Source of the DNA: Thermoanaerobaculum sp.
GTDB lineage: Bacteria; Acidobacteriota; Thermoanaerobaculia; Multivoradales; UBA5704
Direction of reading: 5' to 3'
DNA length: 64,000 nucleotides
NCBI GenBank assembly: GCA_021154885.1
Contig: JAJKHS010000144.1
Span: 186,001 to 250,000, forward strand
The position numbers were made by a program, and so were the translations under genes. Positions 51,494 through 59,460 of this stretch are shown here, one piece after another; within the stretch, counting starts at the first letter, position 1, and each line of letters starts with the position of its first letter. The notes under the pieces were generated by a model. The model did not search any database and had not been told where the DNA came from. It saw nothing but the letters and a program-made list of their open reading frames with translations.

Positions 51494-51557
51494 CTTTTCC
51501 AGGACCCCGAAAGGTCCGATAGAATCCGGCCATCTGACCTGGGGAGATTGAAGAGCG

Positions 51558-54005
51558 ATGCACGTCGGGATCGATCTCGGGACCACCAACTCCGTCCTCG
51601 CCACCTTCGACGGCGACACCATGACCGTGGTGCCCAACGCGCAGGGCGAGGTGCTGACGCCGTCCGTGGTGCGGATCGACGGTCGCGGCTCCGAGTTGGT
51701 GGGGCGGCGCGCGTTCCGCTTCCTGGAGACGGACCCGGGGAACACGCGGGGGGAGTTCAAGCGGCTCATGGGGACCGAGGAGCGGCTCCGCTTCGAAGCC
51801 TCCGGCCGGTCGTTCCTCCCCGAGGAGCTGTCCGCCAAGGTGCTCGCGTCTCTGCTGGCGGACGCCGAAGCCGTTCTCGGCTACCGGCCGGCGGCGGCCG
51901 TGGTCTCCACTCCGGCCCTTTTCGAGCTGCCCCAGAACCATGCCACGATGAAGGCGGGCCAGCTCGCGGGCCTCGCCGAGGTGACGCTCATCCCGGAGCC
52001 CATCGCCAGCGCCATCGCCGCCGGCTGGCGGGTGGAGGCGGAAGGGGTCTGGCTGGTCTACGACCTCGGCGGCGGCACGCTCGACGTCTCGCTGCTCGAG
52101 ACCCGCGACGGCTGGCTGCGGGTGGTCGACCACGGCGGCGACAATTTCCTGGGCGGCAAGGACTTCGACAACGCGCTCACCGACTGGGCCGCGGCCCGCC
52201 TGGCCGCGGAGACGGGCCTGCCGCCCCTGTCGCGGACGAACCCGTCTCACCGGCGACCCTTGAGCAAGCTCAAGGCGGCCTGCGAGCAGGCGAAGATCGA
52301 CCTGTCCCGCCTGGAGCGCACGTCGATCGTCTGCGCCGAGGTCTTCTCCGATCCGCAGGGCAATCCGGTGGACGCTGACCTGCCGGTGACCCGCGCCGAC
52401 CTGGAGGGGCTGGTGCTGCCGCTGGTCGAGCGCAGCCTGGACGTCTGCCGGTCGGTGCTGGAGAAGAACCGGCTGGGCCCGGACGCCGTGGGCCGGGTGG
52501 TGTTCGTGGGCGGCCCGACGCTGATGCCGGCGCTGCGGCAGCGGGTGGGCGGTCTCTTCGGCGGCCGGGTGGCCGAGGGGATCGACCCGATGACCATCGT
52601 GGCCCGTGGCGCGGCCCTCTATGCCGCCACCGTGGGGCTCGCGGCGCGGCCGGCGGCGCCGGCGGCCCCCACTGGCCTGGTGGTGCGGATGGAGCATCCG
52701 GCGGTGATGGCGGACACGGAGCCGTTCGTGGTCGGGCGCTTCCTGCCGGAGAGGGGGGAGGAGCTGCCCGTCCGAGTGCGGATCGCGCGCGAGGATGGGG
52801 GCTTCGAGAGCGGGGACGTCGAGGTGAGCGGCGAAGGGGCGTTCGTGGTCCAGGTCCGCCTGGAGCGGCACCGCCAGAACCGCTTCCGGCTCTCCGCCTG
52901 GGGTGCCAGGGGCCGCGAGGTCGAGCTGCGCTCCCCGGAGCTCGCCATCGTCCATGGCGTCTCGATCGCCGATCCGCCGCTCGCCCGCAGTGTCGGCGTG
53001 GCGCGGTCGGACAACACGGTCCTCGTCTATTTCGAGAAGGGCACGCCCCTGCCGGCGCGGCGCACGGCGATCCACAAGACGGTGCAGCGGGTGCCGGCCG
53101 GCAGCGCCGAGGATGCGCTGGCGATCCCCGTCATCCAGGGGGAGTTTTCCCGCGCCCATCTCAACCGGCTGATCGGCAGTCTCAAGATCGAGGGCGGGCG
53201 GCTGAAGCGGAACCTGCCGGCGGGCTCGCGGGTGGAGGTCACGCTCCAGCTCGACCGCTCGGGGCAGCTCCATGCCCGGGCGGACCTGCCGGAGGCGGGG
53301 GAGAGCTTCGAGGACGTGGTCCACGTCCTCGTCCCCACGGCCTCGCCCGAGGTGCTGGAGAAGGAGCTGGAGGCGACGCAGCAGCGGGTCGCCGAGGTGC
53401 GGCGGCGGGGCTTCTCCAGCGGCCGGCCCGCCCTGGTGCGGACGATGAAGGGTGCCGCGGACCTCCTGGCCGAGGCCCGCGCCGGGCTGGAGGCCGCCCG
53501 CGGCGGCGACGCCGACGCCGCGGCACGGGTCCATCGCCTGCTTCTCGACCTCGACGGAGCGCTCGATCAGACCGAGACGGAGCTCGACTGGCCCACCCTG
53601 GAGTCCGAGGCGGGTGATGAGATCGAGAACGCCCTCTCCTGGATCTCGGCGCACGGCACGCCGGCCGAGCAGCAGCTCTGCGAGAGCGCCCTGGCCGGAG
53701 TGGCCGAGGCGCGGCAGAACCGGGACGCCGCCGCCCTCGACCGCGAGGTGCGGGTGCTGCGCTCGCTGCGGCATGCCGCCTTCGTGCGGGACCCTCAATC
53801 CGTCTTCCTCGTCTTCGACTGGTACCAGGGCCGCGCCGCCGAGGCCACGGACCCCCGGCAGGCCCAGGCCCTCATCGAGCAGGGGCGCAAGATCGCGAAG
53901 AAGGGGGACCAGGCGGCGCTGCGGCAGGTCAACCGCCAGCTCGACGAGCTGTTTCCGGGCTCGGCGGCGGACCGCCGGCGCAGCTTCGGCTCGGGAGTGC
54001 GCTGA
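51558..54005 (+). CDS. Hsp70/DnaK-family ATPase with atypical C-terminal half
   Basis: 815 residues (DnaK is ~640). The actin-like ATPase is complete: GIDLGTTNSVLATFDG, AAAVVSTPALFELPQNHATMKAGQLAG, VYDLGGGTLDVSLLE, VVFVGGPTLMPALRQRVGGLFG. Beyond ~residue 385 the usual substrate-binding beta domain is replaced by a divergent beta-rich stretch and a long helical, Glu/Ala/Arg-rich tail ending FGSGVR, with no EEVD-like or conserved linker DVLLLD. It is translationally coupled (TGATG) to a J-like protein, so it is probably a specialised chaperone. Confidence 0.88.
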   Translation: MHVGIDLGTTNSVLATFDGDTMTVVPNAQGEVLTPSVVRIDGRGSELVGRRAFRFLETDPGNTRGEFKRLMGTEERLRFEASGRSFLPEELSAKVLASLLADAEAVLGYRPAAAVVSTPALFELPQNHATMKAGQLAGLAEVTLIPEPIASAIAAGWRVEAEGVWLVYDLGGGTLDVSLLETRDGWLRVVDHGGDNFLGGKDFDNALTDWAAARLAAETGLPPLSRTNPSHRRPLSKLKAACEQAKIDLSRLERTSIVCAEVFSDPQGNPVDADLPVTRADLEGLVLPLVERSLDVCRSVLEKNRLGPDAVGRVVFVGGPTLMPALRQRVGGLFGGRVAEGIDPMTIVARGAALYAATVGLAARPAAPAAPTGLVVRMEHPAVMADTEPFVVGRFLPERGEELPVRVRIAREDGGFESGDVEVSGEGAFVVQVRLERHRQNRFRLSAWGARGREVELRSPELAIVHGVSIADPPLARSVGVARSDNTVLVYFEKGTPLPARRTAIHKTVQRVPAGSAEDALAIPVIQGEFSRAHLNRLIGSLKIEGGRLKRNLPAGSRVEVTLQLDRSGQLHARADLPEAGESFEDVVHVLVPTASPEVLEKELEATQQRVAEVRRRGFSSGRPALVRTMKGAADLLAEARAGLEAARGGDADAAARVHRLLLDLDGALDQTETELDWPTLESEAGDEIENALSWISAHGTPAEQQLCESALAGVAEARQNRDAAALDREVRVLRSLRHAAFVRDPQSVFLVFDWYQGRAAEATDPRQAQALIEQGRKIAKKGDQAALRQVNRQLDELFPGSAADRRRSFGSGVR

Positions 54006-54331
54006 TGGCCGATCCCGGCGCCGAGTGCGAGAACCACCTGCAGCGGCACCTCGCCAATCCCTTCCTGGTCCTGGAGCTGGTGCCGAACGCCAGCCGCGAC
54101 GAGCTGGAGCGCCAGGGCGCGAAGCTGCTGGCCCTGCTCGCCGCCGGGGTCGGGGGCGCTGCCTCCTACTCCACGCCGCTGGGTCTGCGGGAGCGCACCT
54201 CCGAGATGGTGCGGGCCGCTCTGGCCGAGCTGCGCGATCCCGCCCGGCGGCTGCTCCATGAGTGGTGGTCCCGGGGGCTTGCCGGGCAGCTCCCGGCTGC
54301 CGCGCCGCGGCGGTCTCCCCTTCCGGAGTAG
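54005..54331 (+). CDS. J-domain-like protein lacking HPD
   Basis: 108 residues. NPFLVLELVPNASRDELERQGAKLLALLAAGV...TSEMVRAALAELRDPARRLLHEWW follows the start and end of a J domain (helix I FxVLxLxxxAS, final LRDPxRRxxHE), but the central HPD loop that drives Hsp70 ATPase is absent and replaced by GGAASYSTPLGLRER. Position directly after an Hsp70 gene with a one-base overlap supports a partner role despite the missing motif. It is coupled to the next gene by TAGTG. Confidence 0.75.
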   Translation: MADPGAECENHLQRHLANPFLVLELVPNASRDELERQGAKLLALLAAGVGGAASYSTPLGLRERTSEMVRAALAELRDPARRLLHEWWSRGLAGQLPAAAPRRSPLPE

Positions 54332-55827
54332 TGGCCGTGGTGTTGATCATTCCCGTCGGTCCCATCCTCTGGGCTCTGGTCTGGATCTACCGCGGTCTGC
54401 GGGGGAAGGGCTCGGTTTCAGGCGCCGCGCCTACGGCCTCGACAGGCTTCAGAATGACGGCCTCGCTGGGTCACGTCCTGCTGTTCATCTCCGTCTACCT
54501 GCCTCTTGCCTTGGGCATGACGATTCTCGTCCACGATGCCACGGATTCGGTACCCCTCACCTGGCTGGCCTTCATCGCGGCGGTGCTCGCGCTCGGTCCG
54601 GGTCCGCGCTGGCTGGCGTGGCGGGTGCTGGGTCCGCTGGGCTTCAGCGCGCTCGGCCGCGTCTGTCTCTGGCTGGCGCCTTTCGGACTGCTCGAGACCT
54701 TCCGCGGCAACCGCGCCTTCTTCGCCTCGGCCTACGGCGGCAAGCCCGGGCGGGAGAGCCGGACGGCGAGCTGGTGGCTCCTTTTCGCCGCGGCTCTGGA
54801 CGGCGAGGCGCAGGGCAGCCCGCGGCAGGCGGAGCAACTGCTGGAGATGCTGGATCCGGAGACGGCCGGGCGATTGCCGTGGCGGCTGCGGGGCCAGGGG
54901 ATCGAGCTGCTGGCCTGGCCGGCGATCGAGCGGGCCGCCTGGGAGGAGGCCGGCCGCCGGCTGGCTCCCGGCCACGGCCGAGGCGTGCGCCTGTTGCGCC
55001 GGCTGGCGACGGTCCATGGCGGCCAGGCTCCACAGTCCGCCGTTCTATGGCTGCTCTGGCTCCTCGCGCCGGAGCGCCGCCGGACGCTCCCCCTCGTCCG
55101 CTCCGCCCTGAAGCCGGCGGAGCGCGCTCCAGGGCCGGCGGAGAGGCCGGGACCGAGGCGGATCCCGGCGACTGGCGAAGACAACGTCTTCCACCGCCAT
55201 CTGGGGCTCCTGTCTGCGGCCGCGGCCGGGCAGCCGGTGCGGCCGGCGAAGGTGCAGGCGCTGGCCGACCGCTGGGAGGCCGAGCTCGGCGGGGACGCTC
55301 AACTGCGGTTGATGATCCGTGGAGCGGAGCTGGGCGTGGCGGACGTCCAGGCGGTGGTCGCTGCCTGGCCCCGGTCGATCGAGTCCGAGCTGGAGGACCT
55401 CGCCGAGGCCGCCGAGGGTCCCTGGCCCGAGCCGCGCCGCCGGGAGAGCCTCGCCGCGCAGGTCCGGCGGCACCGCCTCGATCGCCTCTTCGCCGCCGTC
55501 CAGGCCGAGGTCGAGCCCTTCCGCGGCCACGGCTTCAACGATTTCCCGCGCAAGCTGGACACCCCTCTGGCCGAGGTGGAGCGCTGGCTTCAATTCCGGC
55601 GCAGCCTCCGGCGGCTCCTGGAGTCCGAAGCCGAAGCCCTGCCCACGGCCTGGCACAACGGCCTGCGCCTCGCCGCCTGCAACTGGCCCGTCTTCCTCCT
55701 GAGGACCTACGGCCCGGATGCCCACTGGGCCTGCCGGGAGATGTCCCGCTGGTGCGAAGGGCTGGCGCGGCAGATGGGCGACGCGGAGATCGCCAAGCTC
55801 AGCCACGGCAATGCGCGGATCGCTTAG
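54331..55827 (+). CDS. Membrane protein of the Hsp70 operon
   Basis: 498 residues from GTG 54331, overlapping the preceding stop (TAGTG). Helices at the N-terminus (VVLIIPVGPILWALVWIYRG, LGHVLLFISVYLPLALGMTILV, PLTWLAFIAAVLALGPG) precede a long cytoplasmic helical region rich in Arg/Glu/Ala, ending in MSRWCEGLARQMGDAEIAKLSHG. I do not recognise it. As the third coupled gene it may be the membrane client, anchor or output of the Hsp70/J-like pair. It ends 4 bp inside the convergent DUF1003 gene. Confidence 0.7.
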   Translation: MAVVLIIPVGPILWALVWIYRGLRGKGSVSGAAPTASTGFRMTASLGHVLLFISVYLPLALGMTILVHDATDSVPLTWLAFIAAVLALGPGPRWLAWRVLGPLGFSALGRVCLWLAPFGLLETFRGNRAFFASAYGGKPGRESRTASWWLLFAAALDGEAQGSPRQAEQLLEMLDPETAGRLPWRLRGQGIELLAWPAIERAAWEEAGRRLAPGHGRGVRLLRRLATVHGGQAPQSAVLWLLWLLAPERRRTLPLVRSALKPAERAPGPAERPGPRRIPATGEDNVFHRHLGLLSAAAAGQPVRPAKVQALADRWEAELGGDAQLRLMIRGAELGVADVQAVVAAWPRSIESELEDLAEAAEGPWPEPRRRESLAAQVRRHRLDRLFAAVQAEVEPFRGHGFNDFPRKLDTPLAEVERWLQFRRSLRRLLESEAEALPTAWHNGLRLAACNWPVFLLRTYGPDAHWACREMSRWCEGLARQMGDAEIAKLSHGNARIA

Positions 55828-56354
55828 GGTGCCGTGCCCTCCGCGCAGGTGCGGCTGTGGATATCCCGCGTCAGCTCCTCGATGCGCTGGGTGAGCGCCC
55901 GGGTGATCTCGGTCAGCTCGGTGTTCTGCTGCAATAGCTTCAGAATCTGCTCCTGGGTCTCCGTAGCGATCCTCTGCCGCTCGACGCTGGCGGTGGCCAG
56001 GGCCTCGCGGTGCTGGGCATCGGCCTCGGTCATCATCTTGTCGCGGTCCGCCTGCCGCGTCTGGGCGAGGAGGATCAGCGGCGCCGCGTAGGCGGCCTGG
56101 AGACTGAAGGCGAGGTTTAGGAGGATGAACGGATAGAGGTCGAAGTGGGCAAATCCCCAGATGTTGGCGGCTATCCAGATCCCCACCAGCACCGTCTGGG
56201 CGATGAGGAAGGTGGGCGTGCCGAAGAAGCGGGCGAAGGTCTCCGCCTTGCGGCCGAACCAGTCGCCGCCGAAGACCGAGCTCAGGTGGAGATGAGGCGC
56301 GTGAAAGCGGAGGTGGTCCTGCGCGGCGGTCGGCGTCGACGGGTCCGGAGACAT
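55824..56354 (-). CDS. DUF1003 membrane protein
   Basis: 176 residues from ATG 56354. RKAETFARFFGTPTFLIAQTVLVGIWIAANIWGFAHFDLYPFILLNLAFSLQAAYAAPLILLAQTRQADRDK is the DUF1003 signature: two membrane helices with conserved FGTPxF, FDPYPFILLNL and AAPLILMSQNRQ-type motifs. A coiled-coil tail (QEQILKLLQQNTELTEITRALTQRIEELTRDIH) follows. Function unknown in all members. Confidence 0.88.
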   Translation of the reverse strand: MSPDPSTPTAAQDHLRFHAPHLHLSSVFGGDWFGRKAETFARFFGTPTFLIAQTVLVGIWIAANIWGFAHFDLYPFILLNLAFSLQAAYAAPLILLAQTRQADRDKMMTEADAQHREALATASVERQRIATETQEQILKLLQQNTELTEITRALTQRIEELTRDIHSRTCAEGTAP

Positions 56355-56412
56355 GGGCAGTCCCTCCTGGGATCGAAGGGACCATGCTAGCACCGGACCT
56401 CTGCGGGGACGG

Positions 56413-56646
56413 TCAGCGGGACCAGGACCAGTCCCGGCCGAACTTCTCGGCCAGGACCTGGCCCACCCGCTCGCGGCGGATCCACTTCTTGACCCACCAG
56501 TCGGGATCATAGGGCTCATCGATGTCGGAGATGGGCTTGCCTTCGCCGGCGAGGTTGTCGAACTTACCTTCCTCGATCGCCGCGCGGATGCGGTTCTCGG
56601 CGACCAGCTCGGTGACGCGGCTGGAGAGACGGCCGTGGGTGGTCAT
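56413..56646 (-). CDS. DUF1992 (DnaJ-homologue C28-type) domain protein
   Basis: 77 residues. VAENRIRAAIEEGKFDNLAGEGKPI...WWVKKWIRRER is the conserved N-terminal part of the DUF1992 domain; full-length members are ~120 residues, so this is a short version ending GRDWSWSR. No J domain is present. Relatives are of unknown function; proximity to the Hsp70 trio is suggestive but they are on opposite strands. Confidence 0.78.
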   Translation of the reverse strand: MTTHGRLSSRVTELVAENRIRAAIEEGKFDNLAGEGKPISDIDEPYDPDWWVKKWIRRERVGQVLAEKFGRDWSWSR

Positions 56647-56900
56647 GAGGGAATTATGCCAGATCTGTCCCGCGGATCTTCAACCCGCGAACCGGCTGCC
56701 GGAGCGCTCGAGGCGGCGGCGGATGTCGGCCACGATCTGGCGCAGCGCCTCGAGGTCGGTGGCGCTCACCCTCCCGGGCGATTCTAGCCCACACGGCCGA
56801 ACCGCGCCTGGAGATTGACGCCGCCCCTCCGTTCCTCCTACTGTAATGCCGCCGGAAACTGCAACCGAACGGACCCACAGAGTGGGGGAGGAAGGTTCCA

Positions 56901-57218
56901 ATGTCGTACATCATTACGGAGAAGTGCCTGGGAGAGCGCTACGCGACCTGCGTCTCGGTCTGCCCGGTGGACTGCATCAAACCGGGCGACTACCGGGGCG
57001 AAGAGTTCATGATCATCGATCCCGAGGCCTGCATCGACTGCGGCCTCTGTCTGCCTGAATGCCCCATCGGCGCCATCCTCGAGACCGAGGACGAGGACCC
57101 GGAATGGGCGGCCATCAACGCCGAGCTGGCGCCGGAGTTCAACCAGAACCCCGCGGTGGCCGAGCGGCCCCGCAACGATCCGCCTCGCAAGCCCGGCAAC
57201 GTGATCGTGAATCCCTGA
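56901..57218 (+). CDS. 7Fe-type ferredoxin
   Basis: 105 residues with GGGGGAGGAAGG upstream. MSYIITEKCLGERYATCVSVCPVDCI is the 3Fe-4S/4Fe-4S N-terminal cluster motif and EACIDCGLCLPECPIGAI the second cluster motif. The C-terminal ~40 residues extend like those of the Azotobacter-type FdI family. It carries low-potential electrons for an unknown partner. It stands alone, convergent with the YfhO-like genes. Confidence 0.92.
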   Translation: MSYIITEKCLGERYATCVSVCPVDCIKPGDYRGEEFMIIDPEACIDCGLCLPECPIGAILETEDEDPEWAAINAELAPEFNQNPAVAERPRNDPPRKPGNVIVNP

Positions 57219-57234
57219 CGCCGGTCACCACCGG

Positions 57235-59460
57235 TCACCGCGAGCGCCGCCGGGTCAGGAACCCGGCGGCCAGGGCACCGGCAGCTCCCAAGGCAGAGAG
57301 GAAGAGCCCCAGGGTCCAACTCGCCGGCCGGTAGACGAGCCGGACGGCGTGCCTCCCCGGCGGCACCCGGAAGCCGAGGAAGGCCGAATCGACCTCGACG
57401 GCCTCGAACGCCGGGCTCTGCCGTCCATCCATCGTCACCCGCCAGCCCGGTGCCCAGGAGACGCTGGAGAGGACCGTGCCGCCGGCAATAGACCCAACGT
57501 CCAGGTCGAAGCCGTTGTTGCCGGCATGGACCGTCCGCACCGTCCCCTCCTGGCCGGCGGGCCGGAAGAAGAGCGGCCTGGCCTGCGGGTTCTCCCACAC
57601 CCAGCCGCCCGGGCCGGGGAAGACCGGCCGCCAGGGCGGAGGCAGGCTGCGCCGCTTCGGGAGCAGCCGGTAGCGGACCCCCAGGTAGCTCTCGGCCGCG
57701 AGCCGCTGCGTGCCGTCGCCGGAGCGCAGCCGTTCGTTCACGAAGCGGGCCGAATCCAGGGGCTGCATGGGATCGGCGCTGCGCGGGTCCCAGAGGCCGT
57801 AGATCGCCGCGAGGTTCGGCTGCAGGTCGTAGCCGTCCGCCAGCACCCGGAAGGGCTCCGGGGAGCTCCGCGCCCGGTCCATCAGGAAGGCGAGGGACGG
57901 CGGTGGCGAGAGGTCGAGCCCGGCGGGGACCACGGGGTTGAAGCGCACGCCGAGCAGGAAGAGGTCGAGCAGCAGGCCGGCGACGGCCACCCCGGCGAAC
58001 CGGCGGCGCGCCTCCGGGGCGCCCGGCAGGAGCAGTGCCGCCAGAGCCGCCGCCCCGCCGGCGAGGACGGCGAGCCACCACGCCCGCTGCCAGGGTGCGT
58101 CGGCCGGCGGAGGCAGGACCGCGAGCGCGGCGAGGGCCAGGATCAGCGCCACAGCCCCGGCGATGCGGCCTCGGCGGTCCGCGGCCAGCCGCTCGACGCT
58201 CAGCCCCCCGGCGATGGCCACGGCCAGCACCCAGAAGATCCGCAGCCGACCGGAGGCGGCCTCGCCGACGAGGGGAACGGCGCGGATCAGATCGTGGATG
58301 GGAGAGATTCGCAGCGCAGCCAGCAGCGCGATCAGGCCGCCCAGGAGGATCCCGGCGATACGGCCGCGGAAGGCCAGGGCTCCGGCCACCGCCACGGCGA
58401 GGGCGAGGAGCCCGGCGTAGTCGCTGCACAGCTCGTTGAAGTTCCAGGGGCCGTTCCAGTTCCCATCCCGCGGGCTGCCGAACGCCAGGGGATCGAGCGC
58501 CGGCAGCGCCATCCGGGCTTCGAAGGGAGGCGGCTGCATCGCGTCCGGCGAGCGCCGGACGAGCTCCATCCGCGCGCTGTGTGGAAGCTGCTCCAGCACC
58601 GGCAGGAGGAGGGGCGCGGCGAGGCTGGCGGTGAGGGCGCCCGCCGCCAGCAGCCGGAGGAGGAACCGCCCGCGGCCCCCGCGGCCCCCGCGGCCGCTGG
58701 AGGAGCCGAGCGCCAGGGCGACCGCCACGGCCGCGGCGGCGAGGGCCGTGAAGCCCAGCACCTCCGGCTGACCGCTCGCCGCGAGCCCCAGGCCGCAGAC
58801 GACCAGCCCCGGAAAGCTCCCCCGCTCGCCGTCACGCAGCAGGAGGAGCCCGAGGAGAAGGCCAGGGATCCACGCCGCCGTCATGGCGAGCGGGTAGAAC
58901 GCCCAGGCGATCATGAACGTCGAGAGCCCGGATGAGATCGCCCCGAAAGCGGCCCCCGCCCCTCCCGCTCCCAGCCGCAGCAGCAGGGCGTGCATCAGCA
59001 GCAGCGCGAGGAGGATCTCCCAGGCGACGCTGACGGCGAAGGCCCGCGGCGGCGGCAGGGGGAGGGCCAGCAGGTGGAGGGGTGCGAAGGGCGTGGACTG
59101 GCCGTTGGCGAGGAGCGGCTGGCCGGCGCCCATCTCGTTCGCCCACAGCGGCGCCTCCAGCGCGAGCAGGCGCGCCCGCACCAGCGAGCGGTAGGGCAGC
59201 TCCTGGAGGACGACGTCCGACAGCAGCGGGTTGAGCGGCACGGGGCGTTTTTCGACCGCCGCCCGCCAGGGGAGCCAGTCGTAGACGATGTCGGTGGGGA
59301 CCTGGAGCGCGCCGGTGAACAGCGGCGCGGCGAAGAAGGCCGCCACCAGGACCACGTAGGCCAGAGCCGCCCGGCGCGAGACCTGCGGCCGCCACCAGCG
59401 CACCGCGGCGACCAGCAGCAGCGCACCGAGGAAGAAGACGGCGGGGACCAGGACGAGCAT
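57235..59460 (-). CDS. YfhO-like large membrane protein, paralogue 2
   Basis: 741 residues from ATG 59460, which overlaps the upstream stop by one base (TGATG); an ATG at 59490 is an alternative. Twelve or more membrane helices in residues 1-480, with LLSDVVLQELPYRSLVRARLLALEAPLWANEMGAGQPLLANGQSTPF typical of the YfhO group, whose members are linked to glycosylation of lipoteichoic acid or other envelope polymers and resemble GT-C enzymes. The C-terminal soluble part ends with GFRVPPGRHAVRLVYRP, also seen in its tandem partner. Confidence 0.82.
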   Translation of the reverse strand: MLVLVPAVFFLGALLLVAAVRWWRPQVSRRAALAYVVLVAAFFAAPLFTGALQVPTDIVYDWLPWRAAVEKRPVPLNPLLSDVVLQELPYRSLVRARLLALEAPLWANEMGAGQPLLANGQSTPFAPLHLLALPLPPPRAFAVSVAWEILLALLLMHALLLRLGAGGAGAAFGAISSGLSTFMIAWAFYPLAMTAAWIPGLLLGLLLLRDGERGSFPGLVVCGLGLAASGQPEVLGFTALAAAAVAVALALGSSSGRGGRGGRGRFLLRLLAAGALTASLAAPLLLPVLEQLPHSARMELVRRSPDAMQPPPFEARMALPALDPLAFGSPRDGNWNGPWNFNELCSDYAGLLALAVAVAGALAFRGRIAGILLGGLIALLAALRISPIHDLIRAVPLVGEAASGRLRIFWVLAVAIAGGLSVERLAADRRGRIAGAVALILALAALAVLPPPADAPWQRAWWLAVLAGGAAALAALLLPGAPEARRRFAGVAVAGLLLDLFLLGVRFNPVVPAGLDLSPPPSLAFLMDRARSSPEPFRVLADGYDLQPNLAAIYGLWDPRSADPMQPLDSARFVNERLRSGDGTQRLAAESYLGVRYRLLPKRRSLPPPWRPVFPGPGGWVWENPQARPLFFRPAGQEGTVRTVHAGNNGFDLDVGSIAGGTVLSSVSWAPGWRVTMDGRQSPAFEAVEVDSAFLGFRVPPGRHAVRLVYRPASWTLGLFLSALGAAGALAAGFLTRRRSR

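Noticed and set aside
56680-56769. 29-codon GTG frame upstream of the DUF1992 gene
   Set aside because: Purine-rich stretch abuts the start with no spacing and nothing in the short protein is recognisable.
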